The notes beneath the pieces are model-generated. The model saw only the letters and a program-made list of their open reading frames with translations. It had not been told where the DNA came from and made no database searches. 64,000 nt of DNA from NCBI GenBank assembly GCA_025331565.1, contig JAFREQ010000039.1, positions 496,001-560,000 of the forward strand. Direction: 5' to 3'. Of this stretch, positions 22,861 to 32,615 are shown in pieces. This DNA is from Holacanthus passer. Lineage: Eukaryota > Chordata > Actinopteri > Pomacanthidae. The first letter of the stretch is position 1. The number at the start of each line of letters is the position of its first letter. Made by a program: the position numbers and the translations under genes.

Positions 22861-23508
22861 ATTCTTTAGTGCATTCATGCTGCTGTTATGTGCACCCCTC
22901 TACCTCCCCATCATGGCGCAATCTTTACAGATACATCAGCCTAATAATAATAATAATTCAGTCTCAGCAGAGTCATTGGCAACCACCACCTCCAGTCCCT
23001 GGGCCTCATGGGCGATTTAGCTTGCTGCTGCTCAGGACACATGCGCCTCAAAAAATCTCTCTGTAGAGTCAGTGAATTGTGTCAAGACTTTATTACATAT
23101 CATCTGTATAATAATCAATTATATTTACTTTATTCACTGTTTCTCCTTATTGAAATGCAAATGAAATAAAAAAATATTGAAATTAGTGTTTCACAAATTT
23201 CCAACAATCATATTCTGATTGTATTATTATAAGATAAATCTTTATTGTCTACTTGATGACAGTTGTGGAAATTAGTTCCACTGGATGCCAGCAACAAAAG
23301 TGCCTCTAGTGCAGCAATCTAACTTTTAACTAATGTATTGTTTTAAGACACTCACTGACACTCAGCATTTTGGGAATATGCTTTGTTGCTTTCTGAGCAT
23401 GAGATAAGATTCATGTCAGTCTCACGTCTGTGTTTTAAATACGGAACTGGAGTCCTGGTTGGGGGCCTAGCTTAACATAAAGATTGGAAACAGGGAAACA
23501 GCTAGGTT
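22861..23508. other. Gene-free stretch before the gypsy element
   Basis: No gene or recognised repeat. It ends with gcctc (23509-23513), the target duplication of the next element. Confidence 0.5.
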
Positions 23509-23513
23509 GCCTC

Positions 23514-24341
23514 TGTCAGGGCTAGACAGGGAACCCAGAGTGCAGACACAGAAACTCCAACACAAAAAATCACAATTTACTTAAATTTATTTACAAAATA
23601 AATTGAACAGAAGGTAGAACTAAAGGAGACAACCATAAGGGTTGCTATAAAGTAACAGTACAAAGGGGGGAAAACAAAGTGACAACCAAAAGGGTTGCAG
23701 ACGGACCAACTAAGGAAAGCTTAAGGTAATTTAAACAAAAGGTGCGCGTCAAAAAGGTTGCGCCAATTAGCCGGGGTTCAGGGACTGGACAGGAAAACAG
23801 GTCAAGGCAATACTCAGCAGGCTGGAGGCTGAAGCTGGGAGCAGGTCAGGCAGAGCAGAGCGGGAGGGTTTAGCCAGGAATGGGAGCTGACGGAGGGCCG
23901 GTGGAGAAATCTGGAATCCAGGCTGTTGCGGGAAGGTGGAGGTGTGTGGAGACCAGGGGAGAAGTCCGGTTGGAGTTGGCAGAGTGATCTGGTGCAGTTG
24001 CAGGAGGTTGGCGAGGCGGGAGGCTGAACAAAGGGCTGAAAACAGAGCATAAAAGGATGAGCACAAGAGTAGCTGCAAGCTAGCAAAAAGTACATAGGCC
24101 GAAATGACACTGACTGCCAAACAGAGTCTACGTTCTGGCGATGAGTGGAAGTCTGAGCCGGTCTTAAGTATCAGGAGGTGAGTGATTAGAATCATGTGGT
24201 TCAGCCTCCCACGCAGCTGTCTCCACTCCTGCAATCACAGAGTCACCAACACCCACACACACAGGGAGAGAGAGAGAGAGAGAGAAAGAAAACAGGGTTT
24301 CCCACTAGTTGCGGGCAGGGACAGGAGCAGTGGTCCTGACA
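23514..24341 (-). repeat. 3' LTR of the gypsy element (828 bp)
   Basis: Begins TGTCAGGG and ends CCTGACA on the plus strand. It differs from the 5' LTR by two substitutions (near 23631 and 23849), one A in an A-run near 23571, and one GA unit in the GA tract near 24270. A polyadenylation-type AATAAA is read on the minus strand near 23595. Confidence 0.95.
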
Positions 24342-27277
24342 GTACCCCCCCCTCGACGAGCGCCTCCTGGCGCATGACGAAGCCTGTCCGGATGTACACG
24401 ATAGAAGTCCCGGATGAGGGATGGATCCAGTATCTGGCGGCGTGGAACCCAAGAACGCTCCTCAGGACCGTACCCCTCCCAGTCCACCAGATACTGAAGA
24501 CTCCGACCTCGACGACGCACATCCAGTAGTCGCCGCACAGAGTAGGCCGGCTGGTCATCCACCATCCTGGGTGGAGGAGGGGGAGGCAAAGGGGGGGCCA
24601 GATGACAGGTGCGAATGGGTTTAACCTGGGAAAAGTGGAAGGTGGGATGGATGCGCATAGAAGGAGGGAGCTTGAGGCGGACAGCACAGGGGTTAACAAC
24701 AGTCTCAATCTCAAAGGGTCCCACATAGCGGGGGGATAGTTTCTTAGACTCGACTCTCAAAGGCAAGTCTTTGGAGCGGAGCCAAACCTTTTGTCCAACG
24801 GCGTACCTTGGGGCAGGGACACGGTGGCGATTAGCCTGGGACTGAATCTTGGCGGAGGCACGGACAAGGGCAGCGCGGGCCCGTTTCCAGGTTCTCTCAC
24901 ATCGGCGGATGTGAGCTTGGACCGAGGGCACCACAATTTCCTGCTCTTGGGAAGGGAACAAAGGGGGCTGATAACCAAGAGAGCACTGAAAAGGAGACAT
25001 GCCAGAGGAAGCATTAGGTAGGGTATTGTGTGCATACTCCACCCAGGGAAGCTGGGAACTCCAAGTGGAAGGGTTGTCAGAGACGACACAACGTAGTGCC
25101 ATCTCCATCTCCTGATTAGCCCTCTCCGTCTGGCCGTTGGTTTGGGGGTGGTAACCTGAGGAGAGGCTTGTTGTAGCACCCAAAGCTGAACAGAAGGTCT
25201 TCCAGACCTGAGAGGTAAACTGGGGACCTCTATCCGAAACAATGTCCTTGGGTAAACCATGTCTTCTAAAAACTTGCTCTACCAGAATGTCTGCCGTCTC
25301 CCTTGCTGAAGGAAGCTTAGGCAGAGCTATGAAATGGGCAGCCTTGGAAAATCTATCAATAACAGTTAAAACCACAGAATTACTGTTAGAAGGAGGTAGG
25401 CCTGTGACGAAGTCCAAGGCTATGTGGGACCAGGGCCGCCTGGGAATAGGCAAGGGATGGAGGAGACCCGAGCTCAGCTGGGTGGAGGCCTTATTCTGGG
25501 CACATATGGCGCAGGCAGCAATGAAGGAATGAGTGTCCATCTCCATGGAGGGCCACCAGAATCTCTGACGCAGAGCAGCTAGCGTCCGTGCTGCCCCCGG
25601 GTGGCAGGTAAAGCGGGAGGAGTGAGCCCACTGCAGCACCTTGGAGCGGACAGCATCTGGCACAAACAAAAGGTTAGCTGGACCATTACCTGGGTCTGGC
25701 TGTTGCGCCTGGGCTTGCCTGACCAGCGACTCGATCTCCCAGGTGAGAGACGCCACAACGCGAGTGGGGGGCAGGATGGGTTCCGGGTCTCCCGAGGATT
25801 CCTCTGGCGAAAACTGCCTGGAGAGGGTGTCTGGTTTAGTGTTCCGGGAACCTGGGCGATAAGTCAAGGTAAAATTAAAACGGCCGAAAAACAAGGACCA
25901 TCTGGCCTGCCTGGAGTTTAGCCTCTTGGCTGTTTGGATGTAGGATACGTTTTTGTGATCTGTCCAAACAATGAATGGCTGCTCCGCCCCCTCCAGCCAA
26001 TGACGCCACTCCTCCAAGGTGAGTTTTACTCCTAGGAGCTCCCGGTCACCAACGTCATAGTTCCTTTCCGGAGGGGACAGCCTGCGGGAAAAGAAGGCAC
26101 AAGGATGAATCTTATTATCAGCGGGTGACCGTTGCGACAAGACTGCCCCAACTCCGATGTCTGACGCATCCACCTCCACAATGAACTGTCGGGCTGGATC
26201 TGGCTGGATGAGAACAGGGGCTGAGACAAATAGTTTCTTTAAAATCTGGAAGGCTGTCTCAGCCTCAGGAGTCCATTTAAAGGCTGTGGAGGTTGAGGTG
26301 AGAGCAGTAAGAGGCGAAGCAATTTTACTGTAGTCTCTTATGAAACGACGATAAAAATTGGCAAACCCGAGAAACCTTTGTAGTTGCTTGCGGGTCTCAG
26401 GTGTAGGCCACTCAGTGACTGCTGCAACTTTGGCAGGGTCCATCCTCACCTGTCCCTGAGCAATGATGTAACCTAGGAAAGAGGTAGTAGAGACATGGAA
26501 ATCACATTTCTCAGCCTTAACATAGAGCTTGTTCTCCAGGAGCCGCTGGAGAACCTGGCGATCATGTTGTGTGTGGTCCTCCAGGGTCTGAGAAAAGATC
26601 AAAATGTCATCAAGGTAGACAAAAACGAATCTGTTTAACATGTCTCTTAGCACATCATTAACCAAGGTTTGGAATACAGCTGGAGCATTTGTCAGTCCGA
26701 AAGGCATTACCAGGTATTCGAAGTGTCCAATAGGGGTATTGAAAGCTGTCTTCCATTCGTCCCCCTCCCTAATGTGTACCAGGTGATAAGCGTTGCGCAG
26801 ATCTAACTTTGAGAAAATGGTGGCTCCATGAAGATGGTCGAACGCTGAATTAATCAGGGGCAGTGGATATTTATTCTTGATAGTTATGTTGTTTAGTCCA
26901 CGGAAATCAATACAGGGCCTGAGGGAGCTGTCCTTTTTACTGACGAAAAAGAACCCCGCCCCAGCTGGAGAAGATGAAGGCCGGATGATGCCAGCTGCAA
27001 GGGACTCTTGGATGTAACTTTCCATGGTTTCGCGTTCTGGTTTGGAGAGGTTGTACAGCCGACTACTAGGGAGAGGTGCACCAGGTAAAAGGTCAATGGC
27101 GCAGTTGTAAGGGCGATGAGGGGGCAAAGATAGGGCTTGGTGCTTGCTAAACACGAGAGCAAGGTCGTGATAGATCTCAGGGACGTTACTCAGGTCGGAG
27201 GGTTCAGGAACTTGCTGAGGGGGGCTGGCTGGAGGGGCTAGAGCAGACAGAAGGCAGTTAGCATGACAAAAGGCACT
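24305..27277 (-). CDS. pol: RT, RNase H, integrase and chromodomain (Pol)
   Basis: Open for about 990 codons after the frameshift, ending just inside the 3' LTR. RT: FSKLDLRNAYHLVHI, then YLVMPFGLTNAPAVFQ, then catalytic YLDD at about residue 180 counted from 27154. RNase H: VEVDASDIGVGAVLSQ, ELLGVKL, WTDHKNVSYIQT. Integrase: zinc-binding HHCC with H in SSRFTCHPG and CAICAQNK; core Asp in ALDFVTGLP, Asp in IVSDRGPQFTS, and Glu in GQTERANQEM, spaced as in DD35E. A GPF-type linker (YVGPFEIETV) follows. The C-terminal chromodomain reads YLVDWEGYGPEERSWVP. Chromodomains of such elements are thought to guide integration to particular chromatin. All catalytic residues are present. The apparent GTG start at 27154 is only the beginning of a convenient frame; translation should come through from protease. 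Confidence 0.93.
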   Translation of the reverse strand, partial: SAFCHANCLLSALAPPASPPQQVPEPSDLSNVPEIYHDLALVFSKHQALSLPPHRPYNCAIDLLPGAPLPSSRLYNLSKPERETMESYIQESLAAGIIRPSSSPAGAGFFFVSKKDSSLRPCIDFRGLNNITIKNKYPLPLINSAFDHLHGATIFSKLDLRNAYHLVHIREGDEWKTAFNTPIGHFEYLVMPFGLTNAPAVFQTLVNDVLRDMLNRFVFVYLDDILIFSQTLEDHTQHDRQVLQRLLENKLYVKAEKCDFHVSTTSFLGYIIAQGQVRMDPAKVAAVTEWPTPETRKQLQRFLGFANFYRRFIRDYSKIASPLTALTSTSTAFKWTPEAETAFQILKKLFVSAPVLIQPDPARQFIVEVDASDIGVGAVLSQRSPADNKIHPCAFFSRRLSPPERNYDVGDRELLGVKLTLEEWRHWLEGAEQPFIVWTDHKNVSYIQTAKRLNSRQARWSLFFGRFNFTLTYRPGSRNTKPDTLSRQFSPEESSGDPEPILPPTRVVASLTWEIESLVRQAQAQQPDPGNGPANLLFVPDAVRSKVLQWAHSSRFTCHPGAARTLAALRQRFWWPSMEMDTHSFIAACAICAQNKASTQLSSGLLHPLPIPRRPWSHIALDFVTGLPPSNSNSVVLTVIDRFSKAAHFIALPKLPSARETADILVEQVFRRHGLPKDIVSDRGPQFTSQVWKTFCSALGATTSLSSGYHPQTNGQTERANQEMEMALRCVVSDNPSTWSSQLPWVEYAHNTLPNASSGMSPFQCSLGYQPPLFPSQEQEIVVPSVQAHIRRCERTWKRARAALVRASAKIQSQANRHRVPAPRYAVGQKVWLRSKDLPLRVESKKLSPRYVGPFEIETVVNPCAVRLKLPPSMRIHPTFHFSQVKPIRTCHLAPPLPPPPPPRMVDDQPAYSVRRLLDVRRRGRSLQYLVDWEGYGPEERSWVPRRQILDPSLIRDFYRVHPDRLRHAPGGARRGGGTVRTTAPVPARN
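24342..24352 (-). promoter_or_regulatory. Polypurine tract
   Basis: On the minus strand a run of Gs preceded by GA and followed by TAC abuts the 3' LTR start. This is the expected plus-strand primer for reverse transcription. Confidence 0.75.
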
Positions 27278-27740
27278 CCGAGATAATCTTTCCTAGGGAC
27301 CAGTCAATCTGAGGGTTATGTTTGCGTAACCAAGGATGTCCCAGCACCAGTGGATTGTGGACCGAGTTGATGACGTGGAGTTGAAGGGTCTCTTGGTGAT
27401 TCCCAGAAAGCTGAAGTGTAACAGGTGTGGTTACCTGGTGTACCTTGGCTAGTAGTTGGCCATTTAGGGCCCTGGCTACTAGTGGTGATTGGAGCTCCAC
27501 CGTCTCTATCCCTAGCTGTAATACTAAATTCTTGTCTATGAAACTCTCCTCAGCTCCTGAGTCAATGAGTGCTGAGAGAGGCAAAGTCTGGCCGTGCCAC
27601 ACGAGGGAGGCAGATAGCAGGAAACGTGTGGGAGAATGACAGGTTGTATGGCTCACCAGTATCTCCCCGGTTACCGGTGAGCCGGCTCTTTTGCTGGTCG
27701 GGTGGGGCAGGTGGACAGGTAATGGCCAGTCCTCCCACAA
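27258..27740 (-). CDS. pro: Aspartic protease (Pol N-terminus)
   Basis: The frame overlaps the end of gag by about 70 bases in the -1 register. The protease core is ALIDSGAEESFID, with catalytic Asp-Ser-Gly at about residues 58-60 of the frame. The second motif VLGHPWLRKHNPQIDW follows. Retropepsin dimers cleave Gag and Pol. After IDWSLGKIIS the frame runs to a stop (27258). The neighbouring frame, from 27277 on, continues with SAFCHANCL, the expected sequence. About two bases are missing near 27280, so this copy cannot make a full Pol without compensating for the lesion. Confidence 0.88.
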   Translation of the reverse strand: MWEDWPLPVHLPHPTSKRAGSPVTGEILVSHTTCHSPTRFLLSASLVWHGQTLPLSALIDSGAEESFIDKNLVLQLGIETVELQSPLVARALNGQLLAKVHQVTTPVTLQLSGNHQETLQLHVINSVHNPLVLGHPWLRKHNPQIDWSLGKIISECLLSC

Positions 27741-28735
27741 TATAGGCAGGCGTTGGACTCCCGTCTTCGCGCCTTCTCCTCCGGAGACAGCTGGGCTCGT
27801 CCAATCTGCATGGGTTCTGGTTCAGGATGGCTTGCGGGTCTGTAGGTGGGAGGAGGTGGAGCAGGATGATGGAGAGGGGTAGACCTGCTGCCCATCTGGG
27901 GTTGGGAACCTGCACTCCGCTCCCTCTGGCGCTCACAAAGTCTGTTATCTATCTGGATGGAAAGGGAAATCAGGTCGTCAAGTGTCTTTGGTTCATCTCT
28001 ACATGCCAACTCATCTTTTATAGGGTCATTGAGAGCCTTGAGGAAGGCTCCCTGGAGGGCCTCATCATTCCATCCTGACTCAGCTGCAAGAGTTCTAAAT
28101 TCCACCGCCATTTCAGCCACACTGCGGGAGCCCTGGCGTAGGTAAAAAAAACGCCTTGTGGCCTCCTTGCCACGGACTGGGTGGTCGAACACCTTACTCA
28201 TCTCTTGAGTAAATGCCTCATAGGAGTTACAGATCTCTGATTGCCTGTTCCAGACCGCAGAACCCCAATCAAGAACAGCACCTTTCAGTAAGCTAATTAG
28301 GTAGCAAATGCGAGAGCGATCTGAAGCATAAGACAAGGGCTGTTGTTCAAAAACTAAAGAACACTGGGTTAGGAAGGCCCTGCATGTACCCAAATCTCCA
28401 CCATAACGCTCAGGCACCGGAACAAAAGGCTCGCGGGGAGACTGAACCAAACTAGGACCGGGGTCGGGTGCCATAGAGAGAGCAGGAGGCCGTTGCACAG
28501 GCTGGGGAGGCTCTGTGAACTGATCTGGGCGAAATTGAGCCATCTGAGTAGAAAGTGTGTTTATTTGGTTTGTTAGCACGCTAAGCTGGTTAAGCATGGC
28601 CTGATTGTTCTCAGTCAGAGCCCTTAAGGCTTGGTCATGCTGCCCCAGAAGCACACCATGGCAGGTTACAGCCTGGTGAACAGAGGAAGGGCCGGATGCG
28701 GCTTCCGAAACAGAATCTGTGTCTGCTGGGTTCAT
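27671..28735 (-). CDS. gag: Gag polyprotein of the gypsy element
   Basis: 354 residues from the ATG at 28735 (MNPADTDSVSEAASG). I chose it because it lies just after the primer-binding site; the open frame running back into the LTR to 28789 is not needed. The N-terminal part has a predicted coiled coil (about residues 35-70, HDQALRALTENNQAM). The capsid region (about 110-270) contains FYLRQGSRSVAEMAVEFRTL. Near the C-terminus a canonical CCHC zinc knuckle reads CLYCGRTGHYLSTC. This type of Gag is related to that of sushi elements, from which vertebrate genes such as PEG10 and RTL1 were derived. The stop lies inside the overlapping protease frame, which is in the -1 register, so protease-pol would need a -1 ribosomal shift. 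I see no textbook slippery heptamer in the overlap. Confidence 0.92.
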   Translation of the reverse strand: MNPADTDSVSEAASGPSSVHQAVTCHGVLLGQHDQALRALTENNQAMLNQLSVLTNQINTLSTQMAQFRPDQFTEPPQPVQRPPALSMAPDPGPSLVQSPREPFVPVPERYGGDLGTCRAFLTQCSLVFEQQPLSYASDRSRICYLISLLKGAVLDWGSAVWNRQSEICNSYEAFTQEMSKVFDHPVRGKEATRRFFYLRQGSRSVAEMAVEFRTLAAESGWNDEALQGAFLKALNDPIKDELACRDEPKTLDDLISLSIQIDNRLCERQRERSAGSQPQMGSRSTPLHHPAPPPPTYRPASHPEPEPMQIGRAQLSPEEKARRRESNACLYCGRTGHYLSTCPTRPAKEPAHR

Positions 28736-28741
28736 ATTTGG

Positions 28742-28752
28742 GCCAGAACGTA
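28742..28752 (-). promoter_or_regulatory. Primer-binding site, self-priming type
   Basis: The minus-strand sequence right after the 5' LTR reads TACGTTCTGGC. It is the exact reverse complement of the minus-strand LTR sequence at 29370-29380 (GCCAGAACGTA), which would be the first bases of the transcript. It does not begin TGG as tRNA-primed sites do. Tf1 of fission yeast primes with the first 11 nt of its own mRNA; the match here is also 11 nt. Confidence 0.75.
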
Positions 28753-28753
28753 C

Positions 28754-29584
28754 TGTCAGGGCTAGACAGGGAACCCAGAGTGCAGACACAGAAACTCCAA
28801 CACAAAAAAATCACAATTTACTTAAATTTATTTACAAAATAAATTGAACAGAAGGTAGAACTAAAGGAGACAATCATAAGGGTTGCTATAAAGTAACAGT
28901 ACAAAGGGGGGAAAACAAAGTGACAACCAAAAGGGTTGCAGACGGACCAACTAAGGAAAGCTTAAGGTAATTTAAACAAAAGGTGCGCGTCAAAAAGGTT
29001 GCGCCAATTAGCCGGGGTTCAGGGACTGGACAGGAAAACAGGTCAAGGCAATACTCAGCAGGCTGGAGGCTGAAGCTGGGAGCAGGTCAAGCAGAGCAGA
29101 GCGGGAGGGTTTAGCCAGGAATGGGAGCTGACGGAGGGCCGGTGGAGAAATCTGGAATCCAGGCTGTTGCGGGAAGGTGGAGGTGTGTGGAGACCAGGGG
29201 AGAAGTCCGGTTGGAGTTGGCAGAGTGATCTGGTGCAGTTGCAGGAGGTTGGCGAGGCGGGAGGCTGAACAAAGGGCTGAAAACAGAGCATAAAAGGATG
29301 AGCACAAGAGTAGCTGCAAGCTAGCAAAAAGTACATAGGCCGAAATGACACTGACTGCCAAACAGAGTCTACGTTCTGGCGATGAGTGGAAGTCTGAGCC
29401 GGTCTTAAGTATCAGGAGGTGAGTGATTAGAATCATGTGGTTCAGCCTCCCACGCAGCTGTCTCCACTCCTGCAATCACAGAGTCACCAACACCCACACA
29501 CACAGGGAGAGAGAGAGAGAGAGAGAGAAAGAAAACAGGGTTTCCCACTAGTTGCGGGCAGGGACAGGAGCAGTGGTCCTGACA
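28754..29584 (-). repeat. 5' LTR of the gypsy element (831 bp)
   Basis: Same ends as the 3' LTR. On the minus strand a TATA-like TACTTAAG lies about 25-32 bases before the proposed transcript start at 29380. This gives a short U3 of about 200 bp and a long R-U5. Confidence 0.95.
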
Positions 29585-29589
29585 GCCTC

Positions 29590-31002
29590 TGTCCAAAGTT
29601 CACTAATAGATCTTGCCATTTCCTAATGTCAGATGTTTACAATTTCAGTTCAAAGGTTCTGTGCTTGAGTGACAAGGGCTTGAAGTGAGAAATCCCATTT
29701 TGGGAACAGAAGCATTATGGACAAAAACAGAATCAGAGTCCTAATATCATATTGACAGTATGCAAGGATAAGATTGCACAGGCATGGTCTTCACACATCA
29801 GCAGACCGTCAGAGAGCATCAGTATTCTAAATGAGGAATTCCCTGCATTAATGTAGGTTCTGGAATGTGAGGAAATACAAAAGGGATGTAGTAGTAAAGT
29901 ACAATCTCCCATTGTGGCCTTTTTGGAGCACTGAGAAAATTTGGAATTAGGTTACCAATTTGGCAAAAGGAGTTGTAGCAGCAATGTGTTTTCCTTAAGT
30001 ATCTGCAGATACAAATAACCAAAACAGTAAAAAGTTAAAAATGCTTCCATTCGGTGTTTGTAGCTGTATGAAGAACACAAAACAGCACATATTAAAGAGG
30101 AGACAACTGATGGAAAAAAACTGGCAAGAAAATAACTTTCAGAGATTTATTAACAAACAAAGTGAACTGCTTATGATTAAACAAATCCATGCAGCTGAAT
30201 GAATCTGTTGGGAATACAAGGAATCAATCACAGCTATGACAGAATTGTCACAGTGTGCTTGAAGTCTGCAGCCTGAGTCTACAAGGGACCCTGAACAAGT
30301 AAATAGAGCATGCTGCTTTTCTTTGCCTACGCTGGTTAATAGGGCAGCTCTTCTGATCAAAAGAACATTAGCTTTGATTAATCAATCAATACCCCGGTGG
30401 CCTCCGTCCTATCCATTGATCTGGCAGCTGTATGGAGGTCAGCATTGGGCTCAGCAGCATGTGAAATGCTCTGCTGTATTTTTCACACTGGCCTGCACAG
30501 ACAAAAATCCACCCTCATTGATTTTTCTTTCATTTCCCTTCTTTAAAATGTTTTTCTGTTCAAAGGTTTTCCATACTGAGGAAAGTTCTTTAGCCCTACC
30601 ACAGCGGTGTGATTTTCAGTCAATTTTCAGCTCAAGAAACCAACATATTTAGAAATATAGAACGTTCTGTAGTCTTAGTTTCAGCTGTCAGAATTTACAT
30701 TGATGAGGCTGCATTTCTATAGTATGTATTGCTACACTACAACACTTTCCAACCTTGTCTCTGTAGGAAACATTTTTAATCAATATACACCATCTACAAA
30801 ATTGCAAAATGTTGAGAATGAATGCATTTGCAAAATGTTCACTGATGAATTATGTAACTGGAGGCCACTAAATCACATTTTTTTTAATGGTTGAGTTTAG
30901 GCAACTCATAGCACTGGTTAGGAAAAGATTGTGGTGATGTTTAAATGGTGATTCCTTAAAAGTAGAGAGGTTAAGATAAAGATACTTCATGTACTTCATG
31001 TA
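29590..31002. other. Gene-free stretch
   Basis: No gene seen. The part 30360-30540 has a mixed, non-repetitive composition with homeobox-type TAAT and ATTAAT motifs and might be conserved noncoding DNA. This is impression only. Confidence 0.4.

Positions 31003-31064
<62 letters not shown>
31003..31064. repeat. (AT)n(AC)n microsatellite
   Basis: About 38 bases of alternating AT followed by about 22 of AC, directly adjoining the left end of the Tc1 element. Confidence 0.95.
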
Positions 31065-32615
31065 TGCCTATAAAAAATATTCACCCCCCTTGGATGTTTC
31101 ACCCTTTTGTTGCTTTTATACGTGAAATATGGTCATGAAACATGAACTCATGGTCAATATAATTTGGCCTTTTTCACAAGAATTTGCAAAAAACAACTCT
31201 TTAATATCAAAGTGAAAACAGATTTTTACAAACTAATGTCAGTTAATTAAAATATATAGTGTAAAATAAGTGTTTGCATAAATATTCAACTCCTTTAAAG
31301 TGACTGACCTAATTCAACAGAGGTCCAGCTAGCTGATGCCAGCAGTGTCACAATTAGTGAAATGGAGATCACCTGAGTGCAGTTGATGTGTGTCAAGTGA
31401 TTGTAGTCTAAAAACACCTGTATCTGGGAGCGCCAGTCTCTGGTTCATCAGTATTCCTGCTACAATTGCAAATGAAGGCAAAACCACACTCCAAACAACT
31501 CAGAGACAAGATCGTTGAAAAGTATAAGTCAGGAGATGGCTACAAAAATGATTTCCAATTCACTGGACATCCCATGGAGTTCAGTTAAATCCATCATTAA
31601 GAAATGGAAGGAGTATGGCACTTTTAAATCTGCCTAGAGCTGGCCATTCTCACAAACTGAGTGACCAGGCAAGAAAAATACTGGTGAGGGAGGCCACCGA
31701 GGCACCTATAACCACTCTGAAAGAGTTAAAAGCTTCAGTGGCTCAGATGGGACAGACTGTACATACAACAACTGCTGTCCGGGTTCTTCACCAGTCGAAG
31801 CAGTATGGGAGAGTGGCAAAGAGAAAGCCACTGTTGAAAAAAGCTCATATAAAACCTCGCCTGGAATTCACCCAAAGACATGTGGGAGACTCCAAGGCCA
31901 ATTGGAAGAAGGTTCTTTGGTCTGATGAGACAAAAATTGAGCTTTTTGGCCATAAGACTAGATGCTTTGTTTGGCAAACACCAAACACTGCACATCACCA
32001 CAAACACACCATCTCCATTGTCAAGCATGGTGGTGGCAGCATCATGCTCTGGAGATGCTTCTCAGCAGCAGGCCCTGGAAGGCTTGTAAAGGTGGAGGGG
32101 AACATGAATGCTGAAAAATATCATCAAATCTGACTCAGTCTGCAAGAGAACTGACAGAAGATTTTTTTTTCCAGCAAGACAACAATCCCAAGCATACAGC
32201 AAGAGCTACACAGAAATGGTTCAAAGACAACAAGGTGAATGTTCTGGAGTGGCAAAGTCAAAGCCCAGATCTCAATCCAATCAAGAATTTGTGGCTGGAC
32301 TTGAAAAGAGCTGCTCACGCCTGATCCCCAAGCAACCTGACAGAGCTTCAGCTGTGGAGAAGAATTGCAGTGTCCAGATGTCCTGATTGAGACATCTACA
32401 TCTACACAGACTCAGTGCTGTGATTGCAGCCAAAGATGCATCTACTTAATACTGACCTGAAGCGGGTGAATATTTATGCAATCATTTACTTTACCATATA
32501 TATTTTTAATTAATTGGCATTATTTTGTAAAAAAAAAAAAAGTTTTTTTGCAAATTCCTGTCAAAATAGCCAAATCATACTGACCATGATGTCATGTATA
32601 AAAGACATTGTTGTA
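31063..32615 (+). mobile_element. Degraded Tc1-like DNA transposon
   Basis: The left end carries ctgcctataaaaaatattc, typical of fish Tc1 elements. Long inverted repeats of roughly 200 bp are partly preserved. For example gcataaatattcaactcc near 31275 pairs with the inverted gcgggtgaatatttatgc near 32461, and tttgcaaaaaac near 31185 pairs with the inverted gtttttttgcaaattcc near 32543. The outermost right end is missing or too diverged to see. It encloses a broken transposase gene. Confidence 0.85.
31471..32392 (+). pseudogene. Tc1-type transposase, inactivated
   Basis: The start reads MKAKPHSKQLRDKIVEKYKS (31471 on), the first helix-turn-helix. A frameshift follows, and then frame 31615-32133 has HKLSDQARKILVREA (second DNA-binding domain) and KVLWSDETKIELFG with the first catalytic Asp. 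After a stop and frameshift near 32130 the tail reads FQQDNNPKHTARATQKWF with the second Asp. The expected PDLNPIE motif follows as PDLNPIK, so the third catalytic residue is Lys (aag codon near 32282). Several frameshifts and stops. Dead copy. Confidence 0.88.

Larger units (their letters stand above)
23514..29584 (-). mobile_element. Nearly intact, young Ty3/gypsy chromovirus (sushi-like)
   Basis: 6.07 kb. LTRs at both ends differ by only two substitutions and two short indels. Target duplications gcctc lie at 23509-23513 and 29585-29589. The minus-strand order is LTR, gag, protease, RT, RNase H, integrase, chromodomain, LTR. The chromodomain and the Gag type place it among chromoviruses, close in layout to sushi-ichi of pufferfish. 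The only clear coding lesion is a frameshift between protease and RT near 27280. A self-priming type primer-binding site is present (see separate entry). Confidence 0.95.

Noticed and set aside
27700..27740. A classic slippery heptamer for gag-pro frameshifting
   Set aside because: The overlap is in the -1 register, but no X-XXY-YYZ heptamer is seen, so the recoding mechanism is left open.
28736..28789. Upstream extension of Gag into the LTR
   Set aside because: The frame is open, but the ATG at 28735 lies just after the primer-binding site, and the extension would begin inside the LTR.
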